Shown here piece after piece: positions 1-7,385 of a DNA stretch of 64,000 nucleotides. Both the position numbers and the translations under genes were made by a program. How positions within the stretch are numbered: the first letter of the stretch is position 1; each line of letters opens with the position of its first letter. The notes under the pieces are model-generated. The model was not told the DNA's origin, did no database searches, and was given only the letters and a program-made list of their open reading frames with translations. The stretch lies in contig NZ_JAIMCA010000003.1 in NCBI RefSeq assembly GCF_025499465.1, positions 558,001 through 622,000 of the forward strand. Direction: 5' to 3'. This stretch comes from Allobosea sp. BH3 (GTDB taxonomy: Bacteria > Pseudomonadota > Alphaproteobacteria > Rhizobiales > Beijerinckiaceae).

Positions 1-741
1 GTCGTCCGGCGGACGGAGGGGTGGAGCGGCGCCGGCTTGGAGAAGCTGGTTCGCGAGGCCCGTCGCGTCGCCAGGCGCGGGCGTAGACCCGTGTCGTCAT
101 CGGACCTGGAAGCGTCGCTGCCGAAGCGGATCGCCATTCCGGAAGAACTGCTGCGACGGGCCGCGATCCACGAGTGCGGTCACGCCATCGCGTTCCTCTC
201 TTTCGGGCACCCGTTCGAGGCGCTGGAGCTGTACGACGTGTCGGAGGGAGCGGACGGCTACCAGCCGCTGGGGTTCATTCAGATGACAGGCATTGAGCCG
301 CGGGCGTCGACCGCCGCCACGATTCGCGACGATATCTGCGGACTGCTCGGCGGCATGGCTGCGGAGGAAGTGTTGCTCGGCGCTCGATCATCGTCGGGCG
401 GCGGCGCCCGGGATAGCGATCTGCATCGGGCCACCCTTGCCGCGGTTCGGCTCGAGGCGTCGTTCGGTCTCGGGGCCGGGATGTCGTTCATCGCGGAGGA
501 TCGCGAGGCTGATCTGATGTCCGCTCTCCGACTGTCCGGCGACTTGCGGTCAAAGGTCGACAAGACCCTTGCGGGGGAGATGGCCAGAGCCTGCGCGATC
601 ATCGAAGCCCGTCGGGGGCCCTTGCTGAAGGTCAGCAACGAGTTACTGGTGAGGCGGCGGCTTTCGAGTGACGAGTTTCGAGGAATGATCTCGAGCGATG
701 AGCGCGCGGAAGGCGAAGGCCAGAATGCTTTCCCACACTAG
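1..741 (+). CDS. AAA+ ATPase / M41 (FtsH-like) zinc protease, C-terminal part
   Basis: The frame is open to the left edge, so the gene starts before the window and about 246 residues are visible. The first residues (TEGWSGAGLEKLVREARR) look like the end of an AAA+ lid helix, normally SGADLE..vreA. The M41 zinc motif HECGH follows about 57 residues in (FtsH has HEAGH). Further on, ARDSDLHRAT matches the FtsH segment that supplies the third zinc ligand (Asp). The protein is therefore an ATP-dependent metalloprotease of the FtsH/cell-division-cycle type. It is not classical FtsH, because the protease domain diverges and has a Cys in the zinc motif. Membrane segments, if any, lie outside the window. 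Confidence 0.8.
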   Translation, partial: VVRRTEGWSGAGLEKLVREARRVARRGRRPVSSSDLEASLPKRIAIPEELLRRAAIHECGHAIAFLSFGHPFEALELYDVSEGADGYQPLGFIQMTGIEPRASTAATIRDDICGLLGGMAAEEVLLGARSSSGGGARDSDLHRATLAAVRLEASFGLGAGMSFIAEDREADLMSALRLSGDLRSKVDKTLAGEMARACAIIEARRGPLLKVSNELLVRRRLSSDEFRGMISSDERAEGEGQNAFPH

Positions 742-799
742 CTGTACCACCCGCAGGAACGCGCGCCTGATGACGCCCTCGGGCATTTCCTTCTAATCC

Positions 800-868
800 G
801 GAGTTGCACACAGGCGGAGCGGCTACGGCGCTATTGAGGGGCGCGCCGCTCCGCCCATGCACAACTCC
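800..868. repeat. Imperfect inverted repeat / hairpin
   Basis: The arms GGAGTTG plus GGCGGAGCGGC (800-823) are mirrored by GCCGCTCCGCC plus CAACTCC (845-868). The inner 11 bp and outer 7 bp pair perfectly, separated by a poorly paired 6-nt step. The loop is 21 nt. It lies 60 bp after the M41 gene and has no U-tract. It could be a non-canonical terminator or a small MITE-like relic. Confidence 0.6.
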
Positions 869-960
869 TATCCGCCGAGGCAAGCAGCGCACGCGCCGGG
901 CCCGTTGCACGCGAATCCTAAACGCCGCTTCCAACCCGCCAAGCGGGAGACCTACTGCGC

Positions 961-1036
961 TTTTTTTACAAATGTGAGTTTTCCACACTGTCTAAAACGA
1001 GCGTTGATTGGCGCAACTCCATTTGTAAAGAAAAAA
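961..1036. repeat. Inverted repeat with A/T-rich outer ends
   Basis: TTTACAAATG(T)GAGTT (965-980) pairs with AACTCCATTTGTAAA (1015-1029). The outside is a T7 run on the left and an A-rich run on the right. This is a 15-bp stem with one bulged T and a 34-nt loop. It abuts the ssb terminator and shares its A-run. The stretch 742-1094 has no gene; it holds this hairpin, the one at 800-868 and the terminator. Confidence 0.6.
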
Positions 1037-1057
1037 GGCGTTGTATAACAACGCCTT
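1031..1057 (-). terminator. Rho-independent terminator of ssb
   Basis: A perfect 10-bp stem AAGGCGTTGT / ACAACGCCTT with a 3-nt loop occupies 1035-1057. On the minus strand it is followed by a run of six T residues. It lies 38 bp past the ssb stop codon. Confidence 0.9.
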
Positions 1058-1094
1058 AAGGTCAATAACTTTACTATTGCGATGGAGGTCGTGC

Positions 1095-1655
1095 CTAGAA
1101 CGGAATATCGTCGTCGAGATGGCTGGACGAGGAGCGACCGCCGCCGCCACCGCTTCCACCGCCGCTGCCCGACATGGCCGGCTGGCGCGAGCCGCCGCCG
1201 CCCATCGCACCGGAGCGGCCGAAGGAAGAGCCGCCGCCGCCCGAGCGATCCTCGACATAGCCGCCGCCACCGCCGCCTTCGCTATATTCGTCACCGCCGC
1301 CCTGGCGGCTGTCGAGAATGGTGAGCTCGCCGCGGAAGCGCTGCAGCACGATTTCGGTCGTGTATTTCTCGACGCCCGACTGGTCCTGCCACTTCCGGGT
1401 CTGAAGCTGGCCCTCGATGTAGATCTTCGAGCCCTTCTTCAGATACTGCTCCGCCACCTTCGCCAGGTTCTCGTTGAAGATCACGACGGAGTGCCACTCG
1501 GTGCGCTCCTTGCGCTCGCCGCTCTGCTTGTCGCGCCAGGTCTCCGACGTGGCGATCCGCAGATTGACGACGGGCTCGCCGCTGCCGAGCCGGCGCACCT
1601 CGGGGTCCCGCCCCAGATTGCCGACCAGAATGACCTTGTTGACGCTGCCAGCCAT
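1095..1655 (-). CDS. ssb: Single-stranded DNA-binding protein
   Basis: SSB coats single-stranded DNA in replication, repair and recombination and recruits partner proteins through its acidic tip. The 186-residue product has the N-terminal OB fold ([19 protein letters not shown], then WHSVVIF and [11 protein letters not shown]), a Gly/Ser-rich linker from about residue 115, and the conserved C-terminal tip DDDIPF. I chose the start at 1655 because a GGAG site lies about 8 bases upstream and the protein begins like its family; an upstream in-frame start at 1700 would add 15 atypical residues. An SOS box lies 93 bp upstream and a strong terminator follows. In many relatives ssb is divergent from uvrA, but here uvrA is 9 kb away. 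Confidence 0.97.
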   Translation of the reverse strand: MAGSVNKVILVGNLGRDPEVRRLGSGEPVVNLRIATSETWRDKQSGERKERTEWHSVVIFNENLAKVAEQYLKKGSKIYIEGQLQTRKWQDQSGVEKYTTEIVLQRFRGELTILDSRQGGGDEYSEGGGGGGYVEDRSGGGGSSFGRSGAMGGGGSRQPAMSGSGGGSGGGGGRSSSSHLDDDIPF

Positions 1656-1747
1656 GAGAGGCTCCACTTCCTGCGCACTAAAAACACGAAACCCGGCCAC
1701 ATGACCGGAGCCGAACCCTATCGGCTTGCCCGGTCAATATCAATCAT

Positions 1748-1762
1748 GTTCCCGTTTTGTTC
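1748..1762. promoter_or_regulatory. LexA (SOS) box upstream of ssb
   Basis: GTTC at 1748-1751 and GTTC at 1759-1762 are separated by exactly 7 bases. This is the alphaproteobacterial LexA operator GTTC-N7-GTTC. It lies 93 bp from the ssb start, inside the ssb/bioY gap, so ssb is the likely target. bioY ends toward this gap. LexA itself is encoded at 51534. Confidence 0.8.
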
Positions 1763-1842
1763 AATAGGCTTCAACCGGGTTTTCCCCGGTTGATTCGCGA
1801 GAGCAGAAGCGGCGGGCTTGCTTGCCGCTCCTTCTCTTAGGA

Positions 1843-2409
1843 TCAGCCTCGCGGCGCGAAGGCCTTCAGCGTCGCCGCCGCGAGGGCAGACTTCAGGATC
1901 GCGCCGAGGATGAAGGGCATAGCGCCGAGGGCGATGGCCTTCTCCACGCCGATGAAGGTCGCCAGCCAAGCCGTGCCGAGCACGAGGCAGAGACCGTTGC
2001 CAAGCAACATCGAGAGCGTGGCGAGGCCGACGCGACGGCCGTTCCAGCCGCGCTCCGCGAGGAATCCGGTCAGCGCCGCGGCGAAGGGAAAGGCCATCAG
2101 GTAGCCGCCGGTCGGACCAACGATATAGCGCAGCCCTCCGGTCGCGCCGGCGAAGACCGGGAGGCCGGCGGCGCCTTCGAGCAGCCAGGCGATCACGGTC
2201 ACGGCGCCTAGGCGCCAGCCATAGAGCGCGCCGATCAGCGTGACCGCGAAGGTCTGCATCGTCATTGGCACCGGCACCATCGGCACCTTGATCTGCGAGG
2301 ACAGAGCCAGCAGCAGCGTGCCGACGAGCACGGCGGCGGCCTGCCAGGCGAGCGAACGGCTTCGCGGCTGCAACGGGCTAAACGGGCGGGCGAGAACAAG
2401 ATCGGTCAT
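1843..2409 (-). CDS. bioY: Biotin transporter BioY (S component)
   Basis: This is the membrane substrate-binding subunit for biotin uptake. The 188-residue product has about six hydrophobic segments and BioY landmarks: SSQIKVPMVPVPMTMQTF near the N-terminus, GATGGLRYIVGPTGGYL in the middle, and LGAILK near the end. The start at 2409 has a TGGAGCG ribosome site. BioM/BioN energising subunits are not adjacent, so it either works alone or uses a shared ECF module elsewhere. A hairpin at about 1805-1838, without a T-run, follows the gene. I saw no BioR-type operator upstream. Confidence 0.93.
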   Translation of the reverse strand: MTDLVLARPFSPLQPRSRSLAWQAAAVLVGTLLLALSSQIKVPMVPVPMTMQTFAVTLIGALYGWRLGAVTVIAWLLEGAAGLPVFAGATGGLRYIVGPTGGYLMAFPFAAALTGFLAERGWNGRRVGLATLSMLLGNGLCLVLGTAWLATFIGVEKAIALGAMPFILGAILKSALAAATLKAFAPRG

Positions 2410-2637
2410 GATCGCTCCATACACTTGGCCGGCGCCGCGTCGTCACGACTCCGATGCGGCCTTGTGGGCCTTTTCCCGAAGTCGTTTCAAGCCCCGCAGC
2501 GGCGACGTGCACCGCTTCAGCCAATCCTTTCACCATGCGTGGCGGGAGTGCGGGCAATGCCGCGCCACAGCTTGCGCGCGGCCGCGATATATCCGATTGG
2601 CTGCGTCAGGCGACCTTTCCCACCTTGAGGATTAGCG

Positions 2638-3816
2638 ATGACCGTGGCGAACGGCCGGGCCTTCCTGGCGATTCCTGGCCCGACCAATATTCCAGACCGC
2701 GTGCTTCAGGCGATGATGCGCCCGGCCGAGGAGCTGGCCTCGGAGACGATCGTCAACCTCACCGACTCCCTGCTCGCAGACCTCAAGCCGGTCTTCCGCA
2801 CCAAGGGCGACACCTTCATCTACGCCGCCAACGGCCATGGCGGCTGGGAGGCGGCGCTGACCAACGTGCTCTCGCGCGGCGACAAGGTGCTCGTCCTCGC
2901 CAGCGGGCGCTTCGCCGTCGGCTGGGGCGAGATGGCGGCCTTCATGGGTGCGGATGTCGAGGTGCTGCCGGGGAGCTGGCGCTCGGCGGTCGATCCGGCG
3001 GCTGTCGAGGCGCGTCTCAGGGCCGACAAGGGCCATGAGATCAAGGCCGTGCTGATGACGCAGATCGACACGGCCTCTGGCGTGCTCAACGACGTGCGGG
3101 CCGTGCGCAAGGCGCTCGATGCGGCCGGGCACCCTGCCCTGTTCATGGTCGACGGTGTCGCCTCGGTCGGCTGCATGCGCTTCGAGATGGACGCCTGGGG
3201 CGTCGACGTCGCCATGTCGGCCTCTCAGAAGGGGATGATGAGCTCGCCAGGCCTCGCCTTCGTGGCCGCCAACGAGAAGGCGCTCGCCGCCCACAAGACC
3301 GCGAACATGCGCACGCTCTACTGGGACTGGACCTCCCGGATGAGTCCCCTCGCCTATATGAAGCATTGCGGCACCGCGCCGGAGCATCTGCTCTTCGGCC
3401 TGCGCGCGGCGGTCGACATGATTTTCGAGGAAGGGCTGGAGGCGGTGTGGAAGCGCCATGAGCTGCTGGCAGGGGCGACCCATGCCGCCGTCTCGCGCTG
3501 GGCCGAGGGCCAGGCGCTCGCCTTCAACGTGCCCGAGCCGGCGCAGCGCGCGCCGTCCGTGACGCCTGTCCTGGTCAGCGGCGTCGAGACGGCGGAGATC
3601 ATGGAGTATGCCCGCAAGACCTGCGGCGTAACTCTCGGCCTCGGCATCGGCGATCTGAGCGGCAAGGCCTTCCGCATCGCCCATATGGGCCATGTCAACG
3701 CGCCGATGGTGCTGGGCACGCTCGGCGCCGTCGAGATGACGCTGCAGGCCAAGGGCGTGCCGCATGGCAGCGGCGGCGTGGCGGCCGCGGTGGCTTATCT
3801 GGCGGAAGCGGCCTAA
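2638..3816 (+). CDS. Class V aminotransferase, serine/alanine-glyoxylate type
   Basis: This is a PLP-dependent aminotransferase of the AGT/SGAT group, which converts glyoxylate to glycine using serine or alanine as donor. The 392-residue length is normal. Visible are FLAIPGPTNIPDRVLQAMM at the N-terminus, YAANGHGGWEAALTN (cofactor phosphate cradle), FMVDGVASVGCM (Asp facing the pyridine N) and SASQKGMM, whose Lys is the Schiff-base residue. The ribosome site is GAGG. It sits alone, divergent from bioY. With the malyl-CoA lyase-like gene at 39033 it suggests glyoxylate/serine-cycle type metabolism, but the donor cannot be read from sequence. Confidence 0.9.
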   Translation: MTVANGRAFLAIPGPTNIPDRVLQAMMRPAEELASETIVNLTDSLLADLKPVFRTKGDTFIYAANGHGGWEAALTNVLSRGDKVLVLASGRFAVGWGEMAAFMGADVEVLPGSWRSAVDPAAVEARLRADKGHEIKAVLMTQIDTASGVLNDVRAVRKALDAAGHPALFMVDGVASVGCMRFEMDAWGVDVAMSASQKGMMSSPGLAFVAANEKALAAHKTANMRTLYWDWTSRMSPLAYMKHCGTAPEHLLFGLRAAVDMIFEEGLEAVWKRHELLAGATHAAVSRWAEGQALAFNVPEPAQRAPSVTPVLVSGVETAEIMEYARKTCGVTLGLGIGDLSGKAFRIAHMGHVNAPMVLGTLGAVEMTLQAKGVPHGSGGVAAAVAYLAEAA

Positions 3817-3837
3817 GAGACCTTTCCATTCCCTCAC

Positions 3838-3954
3838 AGCCCTCATCCTGAGGTGCAGCCTTCAGGCTGCGTCTCGAAGGATGCTCCAGATGCCTCCCGG
3901 GCCTCCTGAAGCATCCTTCGAGACGGCCCTGCGGGCCTCCTCAGGATGAGGGCT
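3838..3954. repeat. Palindromic intergenic repeat, family A (copy 1)
   Basis: The element is bounded by AGCCCTCATCCTGA and its reverse complement. An inner CGTCTCGAAGGATG pairs with CATCCTTCGAGACG. A second copy, also about 120 bp, is at 31289-31409 after rimO. The outer arms and the tail CGGCCCTGCGGGCCTCC are shared, while the interior differs. Confidence 0.9.
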
Positions 3955-3983
3955 CTGGTTCACATATTCGGTTCCCGACACCC

Positions 3984-5606
3984 ATGATCCGGCTCGAAAA
4001 CATCAGCAAGCAGAACGGCAAGCAGATCGTCTTCATCGAGGCCTCCGCGGCCTTGCAGAAAGGTGAGAAGATCGGCCTCGTCGGCCCCAACGGCGCGGGC
4101 AAGACCACGCTGTTCCGCCTCATCACCGGCGAGGAGGCGCCCGACGAGGGCCAGGTCTCGATCGATCGCGGCATCACCATCGGCTATTTCAGCCAGGATG
4201 TCGGCGAGATGGCCGGCATCAGCGTGGTCGCGGCGGTGATGGACGGCGCCGGCCCGGTCTCGACCGTGGCGGCCGAGCTCGCCGCGCTGGAGGCCGCCAT
4301 GGCCGACCCCGAGCGCGCCGACGAGATGGAGGAGATCGTCCTGCGCTATGGCGAGGTGCAGGGCCGCTTCGAGGAGCTCGATGGCTATGCGCTCGACGGG
4401 CGCGCCCGCGAGGTTCTGGCGGGGCTGGGCTTCAGCCCGGCGATGGTCGAGGGCGATGTCGGCGCGCTCTCCGGCGGCTGGAAGATGCGCGTCGCGCTCG
4501 CCCGCATCCTGCTGATGGCGCCGGACGCGATGCTGCTCGACGAGCCGAGCAACCATCTCGACATCGAGAGCCTGATCTGGCTGGAGGCGTTCCTCAAGGG
4601 CTATGAGGGCGCCCTGCTGATGACCTCGCACGACCGCTCCTTCATGAACCGCATCGTCGGCAAGATCGTCGAGATCGACGGCGGCTCGCTCACCACCTAT
4701 TCCGGCGACTACGAGTTCTACCAGCAGCAGCGCGCGCTGTCCGAGAAGCAGCAGCAGGCGCAGTTCGAGCGCCAGCAGGCGATGCTCGCCAAGGAGATCG
4801 CCTTCATCGAGCGCTTCAAGGCCCGCGCCTCCCATGCCGCGCAGGTGCAGAGCCGGGTCAAGAAGCTCGACAAGATCGAGCGGGTAGAGCCGCCGAAACG
4901 CCGCCAGACCGTCAAGTTCGAGTTCCAGCCCGCGCCGCGCTCCGGCGACGACGTGGCGGGCCTGAAGGGCGTCGGCAAGCGCTATGGCGAGAAGATCATC
5001 TATGACGGCTTCGACTTCCAGATCCGCCGCCGCGAGCGCTGGTGCGTGATGGGCGTCAACGGCGCCGGCAAGTCGACGCTGCTGCGGCTGATCACCGGCT
5101 CATCCAAGCCGGATACCGGCATCGTCACGCTCGGCGCCGGCGTCAAGCTCGGCTATTTCGCCCAGCATTCGATGGAGATTCTCGAAGGCGACAGGACCGT
5201 CTTCGAGACCCTGGAGGACGCCTTCCCGCAGGCCAACCAGGGCTCTCTACGGGCTCTGGCCGGCTGCTTCGGCTTCTCGGGCGACGACGTCGAGAAGCGC
5301 TGCCGCGTGCTTTCCGGCGGCGAGAAGGCCCGGCTCGTCATGGCGCTGATGCTCTACGATCCGCCGAACTTCCTCGTGCTGGACGAGCCCACCAACCATC
5401 TCGACATCGCCACCAAGGAGATGCTGGTCGAGGCGCTCGCCACCTTCGAGGGCACGATGCTCTTCGTCAGCCACGACCGGCACTTCCTCGCAGCCCTCTC
5501 GAACCGCGTGCTGGAGCTGACCCCGGAAGGCGTCCACGCCTATGGCGGCGGCTACACGGAATATGTCGCGCGCACCGGCCAGGAGGCGCCGGGCTTGCGG
5601 ACCTGA
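3984..5606 (+). CDS. ABC-F family ATPase
   Basis: This soluble tandem ATPase has no membrane segments; the family acts on ribosomes (translation factors or antibiotic resistance). In the 540 residues the first ATPase has Walker A GPNGAGKT at 34-41, signature LSGGW near 161 and LLDEPSNHLD near 185. A charged Gln/Lys/Arg-rich linker of about 80 residues follows. The second ATPase has GVNGAGKS near 355, LSGGEKAR near 442 and LVLDEPTNHLD near 464. Length and the short tail fit the YbiT/Uup-like housekeeping subgroups better than a resistance factor, but the subgroup is not certain. A degraded copy of its second Walker B region lies at 6307. Confidence 0.93.
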   Translation: MIRLENISKQNGKQIVFIEASAALQKGEKIGLVGPNGAGKTTLFRLITGEEAPDEGQVSIDRGITIGYFSQDVGEMAGISVVAAVMDGAGPVSTVAAELAALEAAMADPERADEMEEIVLRYGEVQGRFEELDGYALDGRAREVLAGLGFSPAMVEGDVGALSGGWKMRVALARILLMAPDAMLLDEPSNHLDIESLIWLEAFLKGYEGALLMTSHDRSFMNRIVGKIVEIDGGSLTTYSGDYEFYQQQRALSEKQQQAQFERQQAMLAKEIAFIERFKARASHAAQVQSRVKKLDKIERVEPPKRRQTVKFEFQPAPRSGDDVAGLKGVGKRYGEKIIYDGFDFQIRRRERWCVMGVNGAGKSTLLRLITGSSKPDTGIVTLGAGVKLGYFAQHSMEILEGDRTVFETLEDAFPQANQGSLRALAGCFGFSGDDVEKRCRVLSGGEKARLVMALMLYDPPNFLVLDEPTNHLDIATKEMLVEALATFEGTMLFVSHDRHFLAALSNRVLELTPEGVHAYGGGYTEYVARTGQEAPGLRT

Positions 5607-5666
5607 GTGGGCTTGCTTGCCGCTGGCGGCAGATCGCGCCCAGCCTTCCGGACTATGCCAGACTAG

Positions 5667-6239
5667 TCATCTGCGCTGGCGCCTCGTCGCCAGCTCGAAA
5701 TGCGACCGGTCATTGTCCTTGTAGCGCCCGAAGTGGCCGCCCCAGCGAAGCCGGACGCCGCTGTCGGAGGCAGCCTTCCTCATGGCGGTGGCGATCCGCA
5801 CCTGCCGGGCCGGATCGAAGACGACGCGCCCCTCCCCGTCCAGCGGCCAGATATCGACAGCCCGTCCGGAGCGGTGTGCCGAACTTCTCGTTCTCGACCA
5901 TCCCCAGGCTACCGCCTGAGCTTGCTCATCTCTGTCCCTGCGGCCCGAGCCGATCACGAAGCGCAGATCCGGAAGGCTTTCTTGCGCCCTCCTCACGATC
6001 GCCGAGAGCACCGGGTCGAGCGCACGCAGCTTCGCATCGTGGTTCCCGACCGGATCGGGATTCCAGGCGCGGAACATCGCAATCTGGTCGCGCCCGAACT
6101 CGTCGTAGATCGGGATCTTGGCGTAGACACCGCCAGGGCCAAAGGCGCCCGGTTGGCTATGCGCGGCGCAGACCCATGCAAGGCTCGTCAGCACGAGGCT
6201 GATCCGCTTCAGGCCGGCGACGCGTGCGCGAGACGACAT
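5667..6239 (-). CDS. Secreted M15-like peptidoglycan peptidase
   Basis: This 190-residue protein has an N-terminal signal peptide (hydrophobic stretch about 12-26, cleavage probably near AHS-QP). The zinc-peptidase pattern of M15 VanY/endolysin-like enzymes is present: S-x-A-H122-x-x-G-x-A-x-D129 and, near the end, WGGHF...D-x-x-x-H180-FEL. It probably trims cell-wall peptides in the periplasm. It is convergent with the ABC-F gene (60 bp apart) and its 5' end abuts the decayed ABC-F fragment. The exact bond cleaved is not readable. Confidence 0.8.
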   Translation of the reverse strand: MSSRARVAGLKRISLVLTSLAWVCAAHSQPGAFGPGGVYAKIPIYDEFGRDQIAMFRAWNPDPVGNHDAKLRALDPVLSAIVRRAQESLPDLRFVIGSGRRDRDEQAQAVAWGWSRTRSSAHRSGRAVDIWPLDGEGRVVFDPARQVRIATAMRKAASDSGVRLRWGGHFGRYKDNDRSHFELATRRQRR

Positions 6240-6306
6240 GCGTATCGACGATTGCCGAAGAAAGCCTCGAAAGGAAGGCAGGCAGATGATCTGGGTCGTC
6301 AGGATC

Positions 6307-6483
6307 AGGACGCTCTACGATCCGCCGAACGTCCCGGTGCGGGGCGGCCTGACCAACCATCTCCACATCGGCAGCAAGGAAATGCTGACCGACGCACCCG
6401 CGTCCTTAGAGGGCACGACGCTCTTCGTCAGCCACGGCCGGCAGGGCGTGGCCTTGCCAGGCCCCACTGAGCTCAATCTCACA
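6307..6483 (+). pseudogene. Decayed partial copy of the ABC-F ATPase C-terminal region
   Basis: Translated in frame, this stretch aligns without gaps for about 55 codons with the ABC-F protein encoded at about 5346-5522. LYDPPN, TNHL, KEML, LEGT and LFVSH are kept, but the Walker B core LVLDEP has become VPVRGG and the catalytic segment SHDRHF has become SHGRQG. It sits in a short open frame with no family start. The sequence 6240-6514 holds nothing else. It is best read as a tandem partial duplication that is no longer functional. Confidence 0.82.
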
Positions 6484-6514
6484 CGGACTCTGAGGCTGCC
6501 GATGTGCCTGGTCG

Positions 6515-7357
6515 TCAGGGACGGACGCCCGGCGGCAGCGGCGGCTCCCCATTGAGCAGCGTGATCGTCACCCGTCGGTTCGCCGGGAGGTCGGGATTGT
6601 CGGGGAAGACCGGCTCGCTGTCGGCGCGTCCCGCCACGGAAGAGAAGCGGTCGTTGGGGAGCCCGGCACCCGACAGGATCTCGCGCACGGCGAGCGCGCG
6701 CCCGGCGGTGAGAGCCCAGGGTTCGACGGCCCGCACCGTGCCCGGGCGCGCGGCGGCCGTGTGGCCGGTGATAGACAGGCGGCCGGGCAGCCGGCGCAGG
6801 GCGGGCGCGAGCGCCTCCAGCACGAGACGGGTGCGATCGTAGGGCTGGACCGAGTTCTCGGGGAACATGGCGCGGCCGTACTCGTCCATGAGGGAGATGT
6901 TCAACCCCTCCTTGGTCGGCTCGATCACGATGTTGCGCGACAGCTCGGTAATTTCGGGCACGTTCTGGAGCGCCTGCCGGATGCTGGCCGCGGCGCTGAG
7001 ATGGGCCTGCAAGCCGGCTGCCGGGCGACCCGAGGTGGCCCGGCGCGTTCCATCCTCCTGCCCGATGACGCGCGCGTCGCGGGGCGACGACGACTTGTTG
7101 CCCGACTTGTCCAGGGAGGTGCCCATCAGAACGGCGCCAGCGCCGCTGGTGCTGGGACTCAGAGCCTCCGGCGAGAAATATTCCGCCAGGCCGATCTTCT
7201 GCTCCTGCGTCGTCATGCTGATCAGCCACATCAGCAGGAAGAACGCCATCATGGCGGTCACGAAGTCCGCATAGGCGATCTTCCACGCGCCGCCGTGGTG
7301 CGCATGAGCGGCCTTCTTGACCTTCTTGATGATGATCGGCTGGATCGGCTTGTCCAT
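6515..7357 (-). CDS. motB: Flagellar stator protein MotB
   Basis: MotB is the stator subunit that anchors to peptidoglycan and, with MotA, conducts protons to drive the flagellar motor. The 280-residue product has a Lys-rich cytoplasmic start and one membrane segment in YADFVTAMMAFFLLMWL; its Asp is the proton-carrying residue. A flexible Ser/Gly-rich linker and an OmpA-like C-terminal domain (SITGHTAA, ANRRVTITLL) follow. It starts 28 bp after the motA stop, so the two form an operon. No other flagellar gene is in the window. Confidence 0.95.
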   Translation of the reverse strand: MDKPIQPIIIKKVKKAAHAHHGGAWKIAYADFVTAMMAFFLLMWLISMTTQEQKIGLAEYFSPEALSPSTSGAGAVLMGTSLDKSGNKSSSPRDARVIGQEDGTRRATSGRPAAGLQAHLSAAASIRQALQNVPEITELSRNIVIEPTKEGLNISLMDEYGRAMFPENSVQPYDRTRLVLEALAPALRRLPGRLSITGHTAAARPGTVRAVEPWALTAGRALAVREILSGAGLPNDRFSSVAGRADSEPVFPDNPDLPANRRVTITLLNGEPPLPPGVRP

Positions 7358-7385
7358 CGAGTCCCTACTGGAGATTGGGTCAGAT

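Noticed and set aside
1041..1793. 250-codon plus-strand frame over ssb
   Set aside because: Antisense to the Gly-rich linker and OB fold of SSB; composition is Ala/Arg only and it crosses the terminator.
2632..3846. 404-codon minus-strand frame opposite the aminotransferase gene
   Set aside because: Same shadow effect; no motif, and the plus-strand product is a complete aminotransferase.
5042..6202. 386-codon plus-strand frame running from the ABC-F gene through the M15-like gene
   Set aside because: Frame-shifted shadow of the ABC-F gene followed by antisense of the peptidase gene.
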